The position numbers and the translations under genes were made by a program. The notes beneath the pieces were generated by a model. That model was not told the origin of the DNA and ran no database searches. It was given only the letters and a program-made list of their open reading frames with translations. 15,007 nucleotides of DNA from JASFWK01 sp050049355 (GTDB lineage: Bacteria > Chloroflexota > Anaerolineae > B4-G1 > DUEL01): positions 1 to 15,007 of the forward strand of contig JASFWK010000044.1 of assembly GCA_050049355.1 (NCBI GenBank), read 5' to 3'. Below, one piece after another: positions 5,896-13,726 of this stretch (positions are counted from its first letter, which is position 1; every line of letters begins with the position of its first letter).

Positions 5896-6648
5896 CTACG
5901 TCATGGTCTGGCGCAGCTGCTCCAACTGCCCAGCCAAACTGGCGTCGATCACCTGGTCGCCCGCGTGAACCAGAAGGCCCCCCAGGATATCGGGATCTAC
6001 CTTGAAGGAGATCTCCATGCTCTCTTCCATACGGGGCTTCAGTTCCTCGCGGATGGCTGCTTGCTCCTCCTTTGTGAGGGGGATCGCGCTGGTAACGCTC
6101 ACCGGGCCTTCAACGCGCTCCACCGTCGTTGGCAGCACCTCCACCCGCCCTTCACGAACGCCGCTGAAGAAGGAATCGACCAAGGCTCTTTGGCGCTGTT
6201 CATCCAGCGCGTTGCCGATCAGCTGATGAGTGGCGGCGATGGCGAGCGACGCGATTTCCTCTCTCATCTCGCCCAGAATGCGGTTTCGTTCCTCTGTGGC
6301 ATCCTGGCGGGCCTGAACCAGAAGGTCTTCCGCTTGCTCGCGCGCGTCGGTGGTGGTCTCTTCGATGACCTCCCGGGCTTCTGCGCGTGCCTCGGCCAGG
6401 ATCTGGCTTGCTTCCTCTCGAGCTGCGTTCAGGGTGCGCGTGCGCTCCTGATCGATTTCCGCTCGGGTTTCGGCGATTGCTTCCGCTTCCTCCTTCTCCT
6501 TGCGCAGCATCTCTCGCCGTTCATCCAGGCGCTGCGTCAGCGGCTTCCAAAGCAGAATGCTCAGCGCGCCAAAGAGGATCAGGAAGTTAACAGTCTGAGC
6601 TAGCAGGAATGGACCATTGATGCCGAGATTTCCGAATACTTCGCCCAA
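5896..6648 (-). CDS. atpFH: F-type ATP synthase fused subunit b - delta (C-terminal domain)
   Basis: A 250-residue protein, against about 160 for b alone. Residues 1-34 contain the membrane anchor of b (N-F-L-I-L-F-G-A-L). Residues 35-130 are a long charged coiled coil rich in Glu, Arg and Ala, and 131-165 match the end of b (I-A-S-L-A-I-A-A-T). From about 184 the sequence becomes the C-terminal domain of delta: V-T-S-A-I-P-L-T, V-D-P-D-I-L-G-G, G-D-Q-V-I-D-A-S-L-A-G-Q-L-E-Q-L. The helical N-terminal domain of delta, which binds the top of alpha, is absent. The protein should form the peripheral stalk joining Fo to F1. It starts with TTG, supported by AAAGGAG 7 bases upstream, and follows atpE by 17 bases. 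It is the last gene of the Fo set. The b subunits of alternative Na+ F-ATPases (N-ATPases) show a similar length. Confidence 0.9.
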   Translation of the reverse strand: MGEVFGNLGINGPFLLAQTVNFLILFGALSILLWKPLTQRLDERREMLRKEKEEAEAIAETRAEIDQERTRTLNAAREEASQILAEARAEAREVIEETTTDAREQAEDLLVQARQDATEERNRILGEMREEIASLAIAATHQLIGNALDEQRQRALVDSFFSGVREGRVEVLPTTVERVEGPVSVTSAIPLTKEEQAAIREELKPRMEESMEISFKVDPDILGGLLVHAGDQVIDASLAGQLEQLRQTMT

Positions 6649-6655
6649 GGCTCAG

Positions 6656-6662
6656 CTCCTTT
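6656..6662 (-). promoter_or_regulatory. Ribosome binding site that fixes the TTG start of atpFH
   Basis: AAAGGAG on the minus strand, 7 bases before TTG at 6648. No in-frame ATG or GTG lies near the start of the b homology. Confidence 0.75.
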
Positions 6663-6665
6663 CAG

Positions 6666-6941
6666 CTACGGCATCAGACTAGGCAAGGCTTGCAGTTCTG
6701 GGACCGGCACGAACTTGATCGCCAGCGCCACGACCAGCGCATAGATGGCGATGGCCTCTGCTAGAGCGGCCACCAAGATCATGCTGGTCATAATACCACC
6801 GCTCGCCTCTGGGTTACGTCCAATCGCCTCCATTGCCTTGCTGCCAATCCAACCGATGGAGAAGGCAGGGATGATGACTCCCAGCGCGATGGTGAGCGCG
6901 GTGGCAGTTTGGGTAATGGAATAGTAGTCCTGAGGCCACAT
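6666..6941 (-). CDS. atpE: F-type ATP synthase subunit c (rotor ring)
   Basis: A 91-residue two-helix membrane protein. Each copy carries one ion across Fo in the c-ring. Helix 1 spans about residues 8-30. The polar loop is K-A-M-E-A-I-G-R-N-P-E, matching the conserved R-Q/N-P loop. Helix 2 carries the ion-binding carboxylate in A-L-A-E-A-I-A-I-Y. The residue after this Glu is Ala, not Ser or Thr, and the helix-1 position that is Gln in Na+ enzymes is Ile, so a proton-type ring is expected. A short tail (V-P-V-P-E-L) extends past helix 2. ATG at 6941 has AGGGGGA just upstream. The longer frame to 7067 runs back through the end of atpB and is not used. Confidence 0.96.
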   Translation of the reverse strand: MWPQDYYSITQTATALTIALGVIIPAFSIGWIGSKAMEAIGRNPEASGGIMTSMILVAALAEAIAIYALVVALAIKFVPVPELQALPSLMP

Positions 6942-6972
6942 AGAATCCCCCTTTCTGTAGCTTGATTTCTGT

Positions 6973-7929
6973 CTAGTGTGATTCCTCTGGCCCGTGGTGG
7001 GCCGTCGCCACGGACATGAAGACCAAAGTGAGCATTGCGAAGATGAGTCCCTGAATGAGGCCCACAAAAATCTCCAACCCCAGGAAAATCATGGGGAAGA
7101 TGAAAGCAAAGAGGTAGCTGACTACGAAGAGCAGCACCTCGCCGGCGAAGATGTTTCCAAAGAGACGGAAGGAGAAGGGAAGCACCTTTAGTCCCTCCAA
7201 GATTATCTCCAGCAGGCCGACGATACCGTTGACCCCCATTTCCACAACCCGAGCGAATCTAGAGATCAAGCCCTGAATACCCTTCTGGGGAGTCTCTGGC
7301 TTGGGAGAGGTAGCCCGGAAGTTGATGAACCTACTGGAGTAGGAAATCCCCTGAACCTTGAAGCCATAGTAGTGAGTGGCGATTACCGACACTATGGCCA
7401 AGGCCAGCGTTGTGCTGAGGTGGGCATTGGCCGAGCGGAGGAAGGGCACCAATACCCTCTCACCGTGATGCTCGACGAAGACCCCGACTGAGCCAAAGCC
7501 AGGCAGAATGCCGCACCAGTTGGAGATTGCTATGAACAGAAAGAATGTGGTCACCAGCGGGAAGAACAGGCTGGCGTGCTCGCCTCCCACTTGCTCGACA
7601 AAACTGTATAGGCCTTCGGCCACAGTCTCCACAGCCATCTGGAAGCGGGAGGGCGAACCTTCCCCACGCTGCGCGCGGCTGTAAGCTACCGCGATTCCTA
7701 TCAGTATGGCCATTGTCAGCCATGTCGCCGGCAGTGTGTTGGGTATGTGATCGCCGAAGAGAGGCACCGAAAAGGGCAGCGGAATGCCCTCCGCAGCCAG
7801 CGAAATCTCGGGCAGGCGCTCTCCCCCGAGTATTCCCAAACCACATAGAAAAACCATGACCAGCACAAGGCCCACGCAACCAAGTCGACCTCGTGGTGAC
7901 TTGAGAACCTTTTTGAAGTTCTCCATCAT
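6973..7929 (-). CDS. atpB: F-type ATP synthase subunit a
   Basis: A 318-residue polytopic membrane protein that forms the proton half-channels against the c-ring. A hydrophobic segment at about 17-35 precedes the family core (residues 66-310). The essential Arg is Arg255 in P-F-S-F-R-L-F-G-N-I-F-A-G-E. The next helix contains the conserved G-L-I-Q-G-L-I-F-A-M-L block. The protein is longer than E. coli subunit a (271), partly from the N-terminus and from a polar loop at about 194-228 rich in Pro, Lys and Ser. It starts in an ATGA overlap with the atpZ stop (two consecutive Met codons at 7929 and 7926), which suggests translational coupling, with GAGGAG a little upstream. Confidence 0.96.
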   Translation of the reverse strand: MMENFKKVLKSPRGRLGCVGLVLVMVFLCGLGILGGERLPEISLAAEGIPLPFSVPLFGDHIPNTLPATWLTMAILIGIAVAYSRAQRGEGSPSRFQMAVETVAEGLYSFVEQVGGEHASLFFPLVTTFFLFIAISNWCGILPGFGSVGVFVEHHGERVLVPFLRSANAHLSTTLALAIVSVIATHYYGFKVQGISYSSRFINFRATSPKPETPQKGIQGLISRFARVVEMGVNGIVGLLEIILEGLKVLPFSFRLFGNIFAGEVLLFVVSYLFAFIFPMIFLGLEIFVGLIQGLIFAMLTLVFMSVATAHHGPEESH

Positions 7930-8189
7930 GATGAAGAGTTCTCCTCGTCTTTACGTTCTTCTCGTTGCTTCACCACCGAAAGAACCCAGCGATAGAGCAC
8001 AACCGGCCCGGACATTGCTCCGATCAGCACCAACGCGAGGGTAATCCAGGGAAGGGTGCCAAAGTGCTTATCCAACCAGTAACCAAGCGCCAGCCCTCCT
8101 ACCACTGGTAGGGCGACCATCAACCCTCCTTGAGCACTGATAGCCAGCACCCAAGCAACGTCCCCCCACTTACTGCGCTTGTTTGTCAT
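7926..8189 (-). CDS. atpZ: AtpZ-type ATP synthase accessory protein (ATPase gene 1 family)
   Basis: An 87-residue protein with two membrane helices (about 14-35 and 43-67) joined by G-Y-W-L-D-K-H-F-G-T, a hallmark of the AtpZ/AtpQ family, and ending in a highly charged tail. Family members sit at the head of atp operons and have been linked to c-ring assembly or Mg2+/Ca2+ transport with AtpI. No separate AtpI is present here. ATG at 8189 is chosen because GAGGAT lies 7 bases upstream; the in-frame ATG at 8204 has no ribosome site and lies at the predicted transcript start. It is the first gene of the Fo set. Confidence 0.85.
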   Translation of the reverse strand: MTNKRSKWGDVAWVLAISAQGGLMVALPVVGGLALGYWLDKHFGTLPWITLALVLIGAMSGPVVLYRWVLSVVKQREERKDEENSSS

Positions 8190-8213
8190 TCCCCATATCC
8201 TCATCGCCGGGCG

Positions 8214-8241
8214 ATTATACCATAACTCCTGCCGATGGCAA
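8214..8241 (-). promoter_or_regulatory. Sigma70-type promoter of the atpZ-B-E-FH operon
   Basis: The minus strand has TTGCCA at 8241-8236 (5 of 6 to consensus), a 16-base spacer, and a perfect TATAAT at 8219-8214 preceded by TGG (extended -10). The predicted start near 8207 leaves a leader of about 18 bases with GAGGAT as ribosome site. It fills the 66-base gap after nuoN. No terminator is visible between them, so read-through from nuo is also possible. Confidence 0.75.
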
Positions 8242-8255
8242 CTGTCGTTCGCAGG

Positions 8256-9728
8256 TCATCCTGTGAAGAAGATCCGCGCAGCCGTCTCAAGTAGTGTCAG
8301 GAGCGGACTGGCAAAGATGGTGACGGCGAAGACGCCAGTCACAGCGATTCCCATCGCAGCGGTCAGTGTGGGCGGAGTGGTCACTTCCTCCTCTGTGCGC
8401 GCCGGGACGATGTACATAGCGCGCATCACCTTCCAGTAGTAGCCGAGGGATATGACACTGTTGAGCACGCCCACCACGGCCAACCAGAGCAACCCGCCCT
8501 CAAGCGCGGCTGAAAACAGATAGAGCTTGCCAATGAACCCGGCTGTAGGCGGGATGCCTCCCAGCGAAAGCAGACATATCATGAGCACCAGGGCCAGCGC
8601 TGGCGCTCGCTTGTTGAGTCCGGCGTAATCTTCGATGTCGTCTGTGCCGGTCTGATTGGAAAAAGCGATCACAGCGGCGAAAGCCCCCAGGTTGGTCAGT
8701 GCGTAGCTCACGAGATAGAGCAGCACCGCCGTCACGCCCCTTGGCGAGGCAGCAACAACGCCGATGAGGATGTAGCCGGCCTGGGCGATGCTCGAATAGG
8801 CCAAGAGCCTTTTGATGTTCTGCTGCCACAGCGCCACCAGGTTGCCGACGGTCATCGTCACCGCCGACAGCGCCATCAGCAGTGCCCGCCAGTCGAGGGC
8901 AAGGACCCTCAGATCTGCCGGCAGCATAGTCAGCATGACGCGCAAGATGAGCGCAAAGCCAGCGATCTTGGGTCCTACCGAAAGGAACGCCGTGACGGGC
9001 GTTGGTGCGCCCTCGTAGGCGTCCGGCGCCCACTGGTGGAAGGGAACTGCCGCCACCTTGAAGGCGAAGCCCGCCGTGATCAAGATCAGCACGGGCAGAA
9101 TGGCTGGTCGCAGCGTTTGCTCGCTCTCCATCAGGGCTGCTGCGATATCGTTCAGGTCCGTCGATCCGGTCAGACCGTAGAGCCACGACATTCCATAGAG
9201 CATTAGCGCCGACAAAGCAGCTCCGTACAGGAAATACTTGATCGCCGCCTCGGTGGAGTGCCGGTCATCACGCAGGAAGCCAGTCAGGATGTACGAGGTA
9301 ATGCTCAGGAAGTCGAAAGCCAGGAAGAGCATAACCAGGTTGACCGTCGAGCCCAGCAGACACATTGCCAGAGCGGAGAAGAGCAGCAGAGCGTAGAATT
9401 CGCCCTGGTATCGACTGCGAACTCGAATGAAGGCATCGGAGACGAGGATCACTATTCCCATCGCGCCCAATGCGACCATCTTGGCCACCAGCGCGAACGA
9501 ATCACAGGAGAGTACATAGAGCACTCGCCTGTTGCAGCCCCATAAGGTGATCGTGGCAGCAAACGCACCAGCCAACCCCGCGAGCGCGACGTATGGCAGC
9601 CAGCGCTTATCCTCTGAGCGCGGACGGGCCGCGTCCAATCCCAGCACGAGCAGGCCTGCCAAGGTGAGCACCAGTTCCGGCGATAGCATCCACAGGATCT
9701 GTCCGAGTGTGAGTGTCGTTTGATTCAA
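8256..9728 (-). CDS. nuoN: NADH-quinone oxidoreductase subunit N
   Basis: A 490-residue antiporter-like subunit of complex I, of normal length, with about 14 membrane helices. Seen are F-K-V-A-A-V-P-F-H-Q-W-A-P-D with the channel Lys224, then G-P-K-I-A-G-F-A with Lys254. The helix-5 position usually held by Glu (Glu133 in E. coli) is Asp139 in F-L-A-F-D-F-L-S-I. TTG at 9728 is the start, supported by GAGGAGG 7 bases upstream. The gap to nuoM is 53 bases and holds a hairpin. It is the last complex I gene; the atp promoter follows. Confidence 0.95.
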   Translation of the reverse strand: MNQTTLTLGQILWMLSPELVLTLAGLLVLGLDAARPRSEDKRWLPYVALAGLAGAFAATITLWGCNRRVLYVLSCDSFALVAKMVALGAMGIVILVSDAFIRVRSRYQGEFYALLLFSALAMCLLGSTVNLVMLFLAFDFLSITSYILTGFLRDDRHSTEAAIKYFLYGAALSALMLYGMSWLYGLTGSTDLNDIAAALMESEQTLRPAILPVLILITAGFAFKVAAVPFHQWAPDAYEGAPTPVTAFLSVGPKIAGFALILRVMLTMLPADLRVLALDWRALLMALSAVTMTVGNLVALWQQNIKRLLAYSSIAQAGYILIGVVAASPRGVTAVLLYLVSYALTNLGAFAAVIAFSNQTGTDDIEDYAGLNKRAPALALVLMICLLSLGGIPPTAGFIGKLYLFSAALEGGLLWLAVVGVLNSVISLGYYWKVMRAMYIVPARTEEEVTTPPTLTAAMGIAVTGVFAVTIFASPLLTLLETAARIFFTG

Positions 9729-9735
9729 CGTCTGT

Positions 9736-9742
9736 CCTCCTC
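9736..9742 (-). promoter_or_regulatory. Ribosome binding site that fixes the TTG start of nuoN
   Basis: GAGGAGG on the minus strand, 7 bases before TTG at 9728. It is a near-perfect Shine-Dalgarno sequence and supports the non-ATG start. Confidence 0.8.
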
Positions 9743-9776
9743 ACACGCAAAACGTAGTCGTTGCATTGTTTTGTGT
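9743..9776. other. Intercistronic hairpin between nuoM and nuoN
   Basis: On the plus strand, ACAC-GC-AAAAC (9743-9753) pairs with GTTTTGTGT (9768-9776). That gives nine base pairs with a two-base bulge and a 14-base loop. It sits directly upstream of the nuoN ribosome site. It could affect mRNA processing or nuoN translation; no function is shown. Confidence 0.35.
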
Positions 9777-9781
9777 CTCAC

Positions 9782-11311
9782 TTACGGCAAGCCGCTCAGA
9801 AGGGCCGTCGTCGCGGCGTTGAACGTATCCACGAGGGGCGTGGGGTAGAGACCGAGGGTGACCATGACGAGCACCAGGGGCCACATTGTCACCTTCTCCC
9901 ACCATGCCATATCGGGCAGATGACCCCACTTCTCCTCGTCGAGCGTGCCCAGAAAGACGTGCTGCACGATCTTCCAGAGGATGTAGGCTGCCGTGAAGAC
10001 CACGCCCAAGACGCCGATGAAGGCCGCGATGGGGATGAAGCGCACCGTGCCTCGGAAGACGAAGAACTCGCTCCAGAAGCCGGCGAGGCCGGGCAGCCCC
10101 AGCGAGGCAAAACCTGTCACCAGGGTGATGCCGTAGTAATAAGGTACTTGGCTGGCCAGCCCACCAAAGGCCTTCAGATCCCGGGTGTGGGCCCGGTCGT
10201 AGATGATGCCCACCAGGAAGAACAAGCCGCCCGTGATGATGCCGTGCGCGAACATCTGTATCGCTGCACCATTGAGCCCGGAGGCTGCTGCGTTGAGAGT
10301 CCCTTCGCTGCCGAGTGATCCGAAGCCGGCCGCAGCAGCGCAAAGCCCCAGCGTGACGTAGCCCATGTGCGCAACTGAGGAGTAGGCGATCAGCCGCTTG
10401 AGATCCCACTGAGCCATGCAGACCATCGCTCCATAGACGATGCTCATGACTGCCATCACGGGGATGATCGGCACCTGCACCACGTAGTAGTGGAACTGCT
10501 CGGGGAAGAGGGGGAACGCGATGCGCATCAGCCCGTAGGCCCCAAGCTTAAGCAAGATGCCTGCCAGGATGACACTGCCTGCTGTGGGGGCTTCGGTGTG
10601 GGCGTCCGGCAGCCAGGTGTGGAAGGGGAAGGAGGGTACCTTAATGGCGAAGGCGACGAAGAACGCCCAGAAAGCTGCGCTTGCCAGGGCGAAGTTTCCA
10701 GCGAAAGGTTGAGCCTCCGCTGCTTCCAGAATGCTGAAGGTCCCGGTCTGGAAATAGACGCCCAGGATTGCCAGCAGCATAGCGACACTACCCACAAGGG
10801 TGTAGAGGAAGAACTTGATGGCTGCGTATTCGCGCCGCTCCCCGCCCCACACGCCGATGAGCAAGAACATGGGTACCAGCCCTATCTCCCAGAAGACGTA
10901 GAACAGGACGAAGTCGAGGGCGAGAAAGACACCCAACATGCCCATCTCCAACAGGAGGAAGAGGAAGTAGTACTCTTTGACCCTCAAGTCGATGGCGCGG
11001 GCCGAGTAGAACAACGAGAGGGTTGTCAGCAAGGCGGTCAGAAAGACCAGCGGCGCGCTGAGACCGTCCACCCCTAGCCGGTACCAGACGTTAAAGGCTG
11101 GGATCCACTCGTAGTTCTCCGAGTACTGCATCTCGTTGGGGCCTCCCTGCCACACGCCTATCCAGATGATAGTCGCGAGGATGAGCGTTAGGAAGGCGAA
11201 CGCGATCCCTACCTGTTGGATCGTCTTCTTGCTCTCCTTGGGGATGACCAAGATCAGCAGTGCGCCCGCCAGGGGGGCAAAGAGGGTGACACTCAGAATT
11301 GGGAAGTTCAT
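9782..11311 (-). CDS. nuoM: NADH-quinone oxidoreductase subunit M
   Basis: A 509-residue antiporter-like proton-pumping subunit of complex I, of usual length. The key residues are all present: Glu142 in F-Y-V-F-W-E-I-G-L-V-P-M, Lys224 in A-I-K-V-P-S-F-P-F-H-T-W-L-P-D-A-H, and Lys255 in L-L-K-L-G-A-Y-G. Hydrophobic segments run through the whole length. ATG at 11311 has GAGGAGAG upstream. It follows nuoL by 36 bases and precedes nuoN, the standard L-M-N order. Nothing in it looks degraded. Confidence 0.97.
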   Translation of the reverse strand: MNFPILSVTLFAPLAGALLILVIPKESKKTIQQVGIAFAFLTLILATIIWIGVWQGGPNEMQYSENYEWIPAFNVWYRLGVDGLSAPLVFLTALLTTLSLFYSARAIDLRVKEYYFLFLLLEMGMLGVFLALDFVLFYVFWEIGLVPMFLLIGVWGGERREYAAIKFFLYTLVGSVAMLLAILGVYFQTGTFSILEAAEAQPFAGNFALASAAFWAFFVAFAIKVPSFPFHTWLPDAHTEAPTAGSVILAGILLKLGAYGLMRIAFPLFPEQFHYYVVQVPIIPVMAVMSIVYGAMVCMAQWDLKRLIAYSSVAHMGYVTLGLCAAAAGFGSLGSEGTLNAAASGLNGAAIQMFAHGIITGGLFFLVGIIYDRAHTRDLKAFGGLASQVPYYYGITLVTGFASLGLPGLAGFWSEFFVFRGTVRFIPIAAFIGVLGVVFTAAYILWKIVQHVFLGTLDEEKWGHLPDMAWWEKVTMWPLVLVMVTLGLYPTPLVDTFNAATTALLSGLP

Positions 11312-11347
11312 AGCATGCTCTCCTCTATCAGACTTGTAGGAATGGAA

Positions 11348-13711
11348 CTACATCAAGAAGAATGTCACTACCAGCGCCAGCACCACCAGGGACGCCAGGA
11401 GCAGGTAGTCCTGTACTCTGCCAGTTTGGATGGGGCGGAGACGCCGCCCGCCGGCCTTCACTACGTCACCGACACCATCTACAGCGCCATCTACGATGCT
11501 GAGATCGAAGACGTTGAAGGCTTCGGAGCCGAGAACCCCGAATCGTCCTACCAAGTCGACCAACCCATCCACGATGTTGGCATCAAGCCAACCGGAGGCG
11601 TAGGATAGGGCCTTTCCAACTTTGCCGGCCAGGTTCACCAGCCCGTCGACTACGCCGTGCCTCTCGTTCAAGACGATTTCTCCTTCGACCTCCACCTTCT
11701 CCGGCTGGCCATAGTCAAATCTGTCGAATACCTGAGCCAGCCAGATAGCAGGTTTCACAAAGATCGCTTGATAGAGTTCATCGAAGTAGAAGCGGTTGCG
11801 CATTGCCTTGTGAAGCCAGCCGAGCTTTACCTTACGCATCGCTGCCTCCACCCGGTCCATCTCGCCAGCCTTCAAGGGCTTCCATCCGTAGACGAGCCAA
11901 CCGAGCGCCAGCCCTCCCAGCCCGAAGGTGAGCCCCATGATTAAAGGCAGCTGTGAGTGGGATGTCGCCTCTCCTTGGGCTAGATGGAGGTGCCCGGCCA
12001 CCCTCCCCGCGTGCTCCACTGCATGGCCGCCTGCCTCGATCGTGGATCCGATGAAGTGCTCGAACCAGTTGGGGATCAAACCGCCGATGACTGGGAAGTG
12101 CTCCGGAATGCCAGCCCAACCGAGGCTTACAGCAAACACGGCCAAGATTATCAACGGCACCGTCATTGAATAGACGCTCTCCGGGGCGTGCTCGGCGGCT
12201 TTGGTACGTGGCTCACCTGCAAAGGTCAGGCAGATCTGCCGCATGGTGTAGAAGGCGGTCAGGCCGGCTGCCACGGCCAGTATCCAAAAGACGCCAGGAG
12301 ACGATGCGTAGGTCTGTGCTAAGACCTCATCCTTCGACCAGAAGCCGGCGGTGATGAGCGGAAAGCCGGAGAGCGCCAGGCCGCCGACGAGGAACGTCCA
12401 AAAGGTGATCGGCTGCTTCTTCGCTAGCCCGCCCATATTCATCATATCGTTGGGATTGAACCACTCCCGATTGTCTTCCTCATGCTGGCCATGCGTGTCG
12501 TGCTCGGCATGCTCGTGAACGTGATGGTGTCCGTGTTCCATCCCGTGGATCACCGAGCCCGATCCCAGGAACAGCAGTGCTTTGAAGAAGGCGTGGGTGA
12601 TGAGATGGAACGTGCCGGCCGCGTAGGCCAAGGGGGTGCCCAGGCCCAAAGCGGCGACCATATATCCCAACTGGCTGATGGTGGAGAAAGCCAGCACCCC
12701 CTTGATGTCGTCCTGTGCAACAGCCATAATGGACGAGAAGAGCGCGGTGAAAGCGCCGATAAAAGCTATGAAGGGGATGCTTCCAATGGTCAATGCGCTC
12801 GCATCCATCACCGCGATGATTGGGAAGGCCCGCACCAACAGGAAGACGCCCGCTGAGACCATCGTCGCGGCGTGGATCAGGGCCGAGACCGGCGTAGGGC
12901 CCTCCATGGCATCCGGCAGCCAGACGTGAAGCGGGAACTGAGCACTCTTTCCGACCGTACCGCCGAACAGCAGCAGCGCGATGGCGGTCGCCATAGACCA
13001 GGAGGTGCCCAGGAATGGGGTATTGGCCAAGTGTTCCAGCGTCTCGTGAGCGAAGATGTCGCGGTAGGCAAGTGAGCCGACTTCGGAGTAGAGAAGAGCC
13101 AGCCCCAGCATGAAGAACAGGTCACCTATCTTGGTCACTATGAAGGCTTTGAGACCAGCCTCTCTGGGGGTGATCTTGTCAGGATCGGGGTAGTCCTTCT
13201 CATACCAGAAGCCGATCAGGAGGTACGAGCAGGTGCCCATAATCTCCCAAAATATGAAGAGAGCCAGCAGGTTGTTGAAGACGACCAATCCCAGCATGCC
13301 GGTGGCGAAGAGCGCGAGGTAGCAGAAGAAGCGGCTGTACCTTGGATCTACTTGAGGGGTGCCGAAATTCATATATCCGACGCTGTAGATGAAGATCATC
13401 ATACAGACCAGCGGCACCATGAAGAGCATTACTGCGGCGGCCGGGTCGATGTAGACACCAAGCCCAAGTCGCTCCACGCCGGCCGATAGCCAGGGGATGC
13501 TTATGGACTCGTCAAAGGCATGCTCTCCGCCTCCCACCGGCAGGGTTACCGCTCTCCAGAACACGATCTGAGACAGCACGAAGGCTATGGCGATGCCGCC
13601 GATGACCAACCGGTGACTCAGTCTACGGCTCCGGTAGGCGAAGATGGCGATAGCGGCGAAGGCAAGAAAGGGAAAGAGTGGAATCAGCCAGGCAAGGTTG
13701 AGAATAGACAT
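11348..13711 (-). CDS. nuoL: NADH-quinone oxidoreductase subunit L, extended form
   Basis: A 787-residue distal antiporter-like subunit of complex I, much longer than the usual 600-650. The pumping core is intact: Glu156 in F-I-F-W-E-I-M-G-T, Lys255 in G-K-S-A-Q-F-P-L-H-V-W-L-P-D-A-M-E. Two expansions stand out. A His/Glu-rich loop at 392-417 has nine His between 393 and 410. The C-terminal lateral-helix region (about 610-764) includes three tandem 26-residue repeats beginning V-V-D-G or I-V-D-G at 687, 713 and 739. The final anchor helix is about 766-787, after T-G-R-V-Q-D-Y-L-L. ATG at 13711 is chosen because GAGGTG lies just upstream; a GTG two codons earlier would leave no room for a ribosome site. 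It follows nuoK by 15 bases. Confidence 0.96.
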   Translation of the reverse strand: MSILNLAWLIPLFPFLAFAAIAIFAYRSRRLSHRLVIGGIAIAFVLSQIVFWRAVTLPVGGGEHAFDESISIPWLSAGVERLGLGVYIDPAAAVMLFMVPLVCMMIFIYSVGYMNFGTPQVDPRYSRFFCYLALFATGMLGLVVFNNLLALFIFWEIMGTCSYLLIGFWYEKDYPDPDKITPREAGLKAFIVTKIGDLFFMLGLALLYSEVGSLAYRDIFAHETLEHLANTPFLGTSWSMATAIALLLFGGTVGKSAQFPLHVWLPDAMEGPTPVSALIHAATMVSAGVFLLVRAFPIIAVMDASALTIGSIPFIAFIGAFTALFSSIMAVAQDDIKGVLAFSTISQLGYMVAALGLGTPLAYAAGTFHLITHAFFKALLFLGSGSVIHGMEHGHHHVHEHAEHDTHGQHEEDNREWFNPNDMMNMGGLAKKQPITFWTFLVGGLALSGFPLITAGFWSKDEVLAQTYASSPGVFWILAVAAGLTAFYTMRQICLTFAGEPRTKAAEHAPESVYSMTVPLIILAVFAVSLGWAGIPEHFPVIGGLIPNWFEHFIGSTIEAGGHAVEHAGRVAGHLHLAQGEATSHSQLPLIMGLTFGLGGLALGWLVYGWKPLKAGEMDRVEAAMRKVKLGWLHKAMRNRFYFDELYQAIFVKPAIWLAQVFDRFDYGQPEKVEVEGEIVLNERHGVVDGLVNLAGKVGKALSYASGWLDANIVDGLVDLVGRFGVLGSEAFNVFDLSIVDGAVDGVGDVVKAGGRRLRPIQTGRVQDYLLLASLVVLALVVTFFLM

Positions 13712-13726
13712 AGGCACCTCGAATGC

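Noticed and set aside
5965..6603. Plus-strand open frame of 212 codons opposite atpFH
   Set aside because: Antisense to a clear b-delta gene. Long antisense frames are expected in GC-rich coding DNA and the translation shows no domain.
5896..8189. Identification of the atp set as a Na+-translocating N-ATPase
   Set aside because: Subunit c lacks the Na+ ligands by eye, the N-ATPase gene order (with atpD and atpC first and atpA and atpG last) is not present, and no atpR is seen.
10490..11077. Plus-strand open frame of 195 codons opposite nuoM
   Set aside because: Antisense shadow of a conserved gene. The Gln/Glu/Gly-rich translation comes from reversing hydrophobic codons.
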